Source: an uncultured Chlamydiae bacterium (GTDB lineage Bacteria > Chlamydiota > Chlamydiia > Chlamydiales > SM23-39). From it: a DNA stretch of 64,000 nt. The DNA lies in NCBI GenBank assembly GCA_903893545.1, contig CAITMJ010000018.1:162977-226976 (forward strand), read 5' to 3'. Within the stretch, counting starts at the first letter, position 1. Every line of letters starts with the position of its first letter. Under the pieces are notes generated by a model that saw nothing but the letters and a program-made list of their open reading frames with translations, did not search any database and was not told the DNA's origin. Below are positions 62,583 through 64,000 of the stretch, in pieces. Made by a program: the position numbers and the translations under genes.

Positions 62583-63524
62583 ATGTCAATTTTTATTATT
62601 ATTTTCATGTATGGGGTCTGGTCGAGCGTTTTCTCCATTGGCAAGTGGACTTTAGACTACTCTCCCCCGCTCTTTCTGACCGCATCTCGGATGCTCATCG
62701 CAGGAGTGCTCCTGATTGGCTTTCTGGCCCTTATGCGTAGATCGGCCTTTCGATTGACGAGCCGTCAAATTTTATCTTTAGGGCTTTTGGCGATATTTAG
62801 TATTTATTTGACCAATGCTCTTGAATTCTGGAGCTTGCAGCACATGACTGCGGCCAAAACCTGCTTTTTTTACAGTTTAGGTCCCTTTTTCACCGCCCTT
62901 TTCTCCTATTTCCACTTTAACGAAAAGATGAACCGGCGCAAGTGGCTCGGCATGCTCATCGGCTTTGCCGGCTTTATCCCCGTCCTAGCCTCCCAAAAAG
63001 GAGCGGATGAGCTTCTCTCTAGCCTGACCTTCCTCTCCTGGCCTGAGATCTCTATGATAGCCGCCTCGGCCTGCACAGCCTATGGTTGGATCTTGCTTCG
63101 CCTTCTTGTCAAAGACCAGTCGATCTCGCCGCTCATGGCCAATGGAGCGAGCATGTTGATCGGCGGCTCTATCGCCCTTGTCCATTCCTACCTTGTAGAG
63201 CCGTGGAACCCCCTACCCGTCTCAGCCGTCAACTTGGCCCCTTTTCTTCAAGGCGCGCTGATTATGACCTTCATTTCAAACGTTCTTTGCTACAACCTCT
63301 ATGGATTTGTCCTCAAAAAGTTCACTGCGACATTCGTTTCCTTCATGGGTCTTTTGAGCCCGGTCTTCGCTTCGCTCAATAGCTGGTTTTTTCTTGGCGA
63401 ATCCCCATCGCCGATCATCTTTGCCTCAACGGCCATCGTCTCTTTAGGGCTTTGGCTCATCTATAGCGCAGAGCTCAAACAGGGCTATATCGTCCAAAAA
63501 TCGCAATTAGCAACTGAAGGGTAA
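62583..63524 (+). CDS. EamA/DMT-family permease
   Basis: A 313-residue inner-membrane protein with ten hydrophobic segments in two EamA repeats. Typical pieces are PPLFLTASRMLIAGVLL, LTNALEFWSLQHMTAAKTCFF and LSPVFASLNSWFFLGESPSP. The family exports or imports metabolites, and chlamydial and rickettsial members include S-adenosylmethionine transporters. The substrate here cannot be told. It is divergent from the queuosine operon and ends at a hairpin shared with the DUF378 gene. Confidence 0.88.
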   Translation: MSIFIIIFMYGVWSSVFSIGKWTLDYSPPLFLTASRMLIAGVLLIGFLALMRRSAFRLTSRQILSLGLLAIFSIYLTNALEFWSLQHMTAAKTCFFYSLGPFFTALFSYFHFNEKMNRRKWLGMLIGFAGFIPVLASQKGADELLSSLTFLSWPEISMIAASACTAYGWILLRLLVKDQSISPLMANGASMLIGGSIALVHSYLVEPWNPLPVSAVNLAPFLQGALIMTFISNVLCYNLYGFVLKKFTATFVSFMGLLSPVFASLNSWFFLGESPSPIIFASTAIVSLGLWLIYSAELKQGYIVQKSQLATEG

Positions 63525-63569
63525 AAAAAAGCCCCGACTATCTAGAGCGTCAACTCTAGGCATCAGGGC
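63523..63569 (-). terminator. Intrinsic terminator of the DUF378 gene
   Basis: On the minus strand GCCC...GGGC (63531-63534 with 63566-63569) encloses a perfect 6-bp inner stem CTAGAG/CTCTAG (63542-63547 with 63554-63559) and is followed by a T8 run (A8 on the plus strand, 63523-63530). It lies just after the stop of the convergent EamA gene and may serve both. Confidence 0.75.
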
Positions 63570-63593
63570 AACAAGTAAGACTGCGGGAGCAGA

Positions 63594-63794
63594 TTACTTC
63601 ATCTTGTGATTTAACCACATAGCGATGCGGAAGACGGCAGAGAGACCGACTAACACAAAGATAACGCGGCTTAACATCTCATGGAAAACAACTCCAATGA
63701 GGTCAAATTCAAAGAGTCCGATTAGACCCCAGTTTAAACCGCCGACGATCAAGAGGATCGTAGCGATAAGGTTGATTGTATGATAGTTTTTCAT
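63594..63794 (-). CDS. Small DUF378-family membrane protein
   Basis: A 66-residue protein with two membrane segments. The motif LLIVGGLNWGLIGLFEFDLIG followed by a short loop and LSRVIFVLVGLSAVFRI is the DUF378 signature. Its function is unknown. The ATG at 63792-63794 has an AAGGAG site 8 nt upstream, so the longer open frame (21 more codons) is not used. The remaining bases to the window end (63795-64000) are AT-rich and show no gene. Confidence 0.88.
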   Translation of the reverse strand: MKNYHTINLIATILLIVGGLNWGLIGLFEFDLIGVVFHEMLSRVIFVLVGLSAVFRIAMWLNHKMK

Positions 63795-64000
63795 TGGACG
63801 CACTCCTTCAGTTGGTCCTATTAACCTCCTAATAGAAGCCACCGCTATATTTTGCAAGAGAACAAATTTTATCCCCTTAAACCCGACTTCACGTCATTTT
63901 TAGATTTACCCTCCTTATTCCAAGTCATTTAGTATCAAAAACAAGGCAATATCCGCTCATAGATACATATCTTTTATAAATTAAAAATTTAAATATAAAA

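Noticed and set aside
1..64000. CRISPR array, rRNA, tRNA, transposase or phage genes
   Set aside because: None were found by reading the gaps and gene products; the only long repeats are the pairs reported above.

Overview
This window is a gene-dense stretch of a chromosome from the phylum Chlamydiota, most likely an environmental (Parachlamydiales-type) member and not a Chlamydiaceae pathogen. Two long blocks keep a gene order that I recall from Chlamydia trachomatis: metG / small protein / gmk / rnhB / rplS / trmD / rpsP / ffh / prmC / prfA / rpmE (about 3.8-13.3 kb), and CT845-like / tadA / rpsO / pnp / ftsH / tilS / two LptF-LptG-type permeases (about 14.3-28.7 kb). Features that Chlamydiaceae lack include a citrate synthase gene, a YicC endoribonuclease, an archaeal-type aspartyl-tRNA synthetase and a large set of eukaryote-like effector candidates. 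The left edge cuts through cysS.

Layout. 0-3.5 kb: cysS (partial) and an acyltransferase-ACP-acyl-ACP synthetase fusion. 3.6-13.3 kb: a translation and secretion operon on the minus strand. 13.4-18.4 kb: a rhomboid-like protein with a degenerate catalytic site, tadA, rpsO and pnp. The pnp leader folds into a long hairpin. 18.4-22.7 kb: an AspRS-YbaK fusion, an HELQH-containing protein and a Cys-nucleophile hydrolase, apparently inserted between pnp and ftsH. 22.7-30.2 kb: ftsH, tilS, lptF/lptG and an M32 carboxypeptidase. 30.2-33.4 kb: three proteins with signal peptides (an oxygenase-like protein, a pyruvyltransferase-like protein and a GT25-methyltransferase fusion). 34-35.5 kb: an ankyrin/membrane effector candidate. 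35.5-43.2 kb: rpsI-rplM, miaB, a Fic protein, ligA and glgB. 43.3-47.6 kb: an IQ-motif protein, a chlamydial hypothetical, mtaB and marC. 47.6-49.0 kb: a PIN/XRE toxin-antitoxin pair lying between two 94-bp inverted repeats. 49-54 kb: radC, hflX, an MBL hydrolase, an FAD oxidoreductase and a membrane protein. 54-60.6 kb: a membrane-anchored unknown, an LRR protein flanked by perfect 27-bp direct repeats, pip, gltA, mdh, a TIGR04255-like protein and a decayed LRR paralogue. 60.7-63.8 kb: queuosine salvage genes (tgt and a YhhQ-type transporter), a drug/metabolite-type permease and a DUF378 protein.

How it works together. Most genes are housekeeping (translation, tRNA modification, lipid and LPS transport, central carbon). 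They sit in tight operons with 1-, 4- and 8-nt stop/start overlaps. The accessory genes are single or paired. Several (ankyrin, IQ, LRR) carry their own near-consensus sigma70/sigma66-type promoters with a perfect TATAAT, which is what one would expect of independently acquired, host-directed genes. No tRNA, rRNA, CRISPR array or transposase was found.
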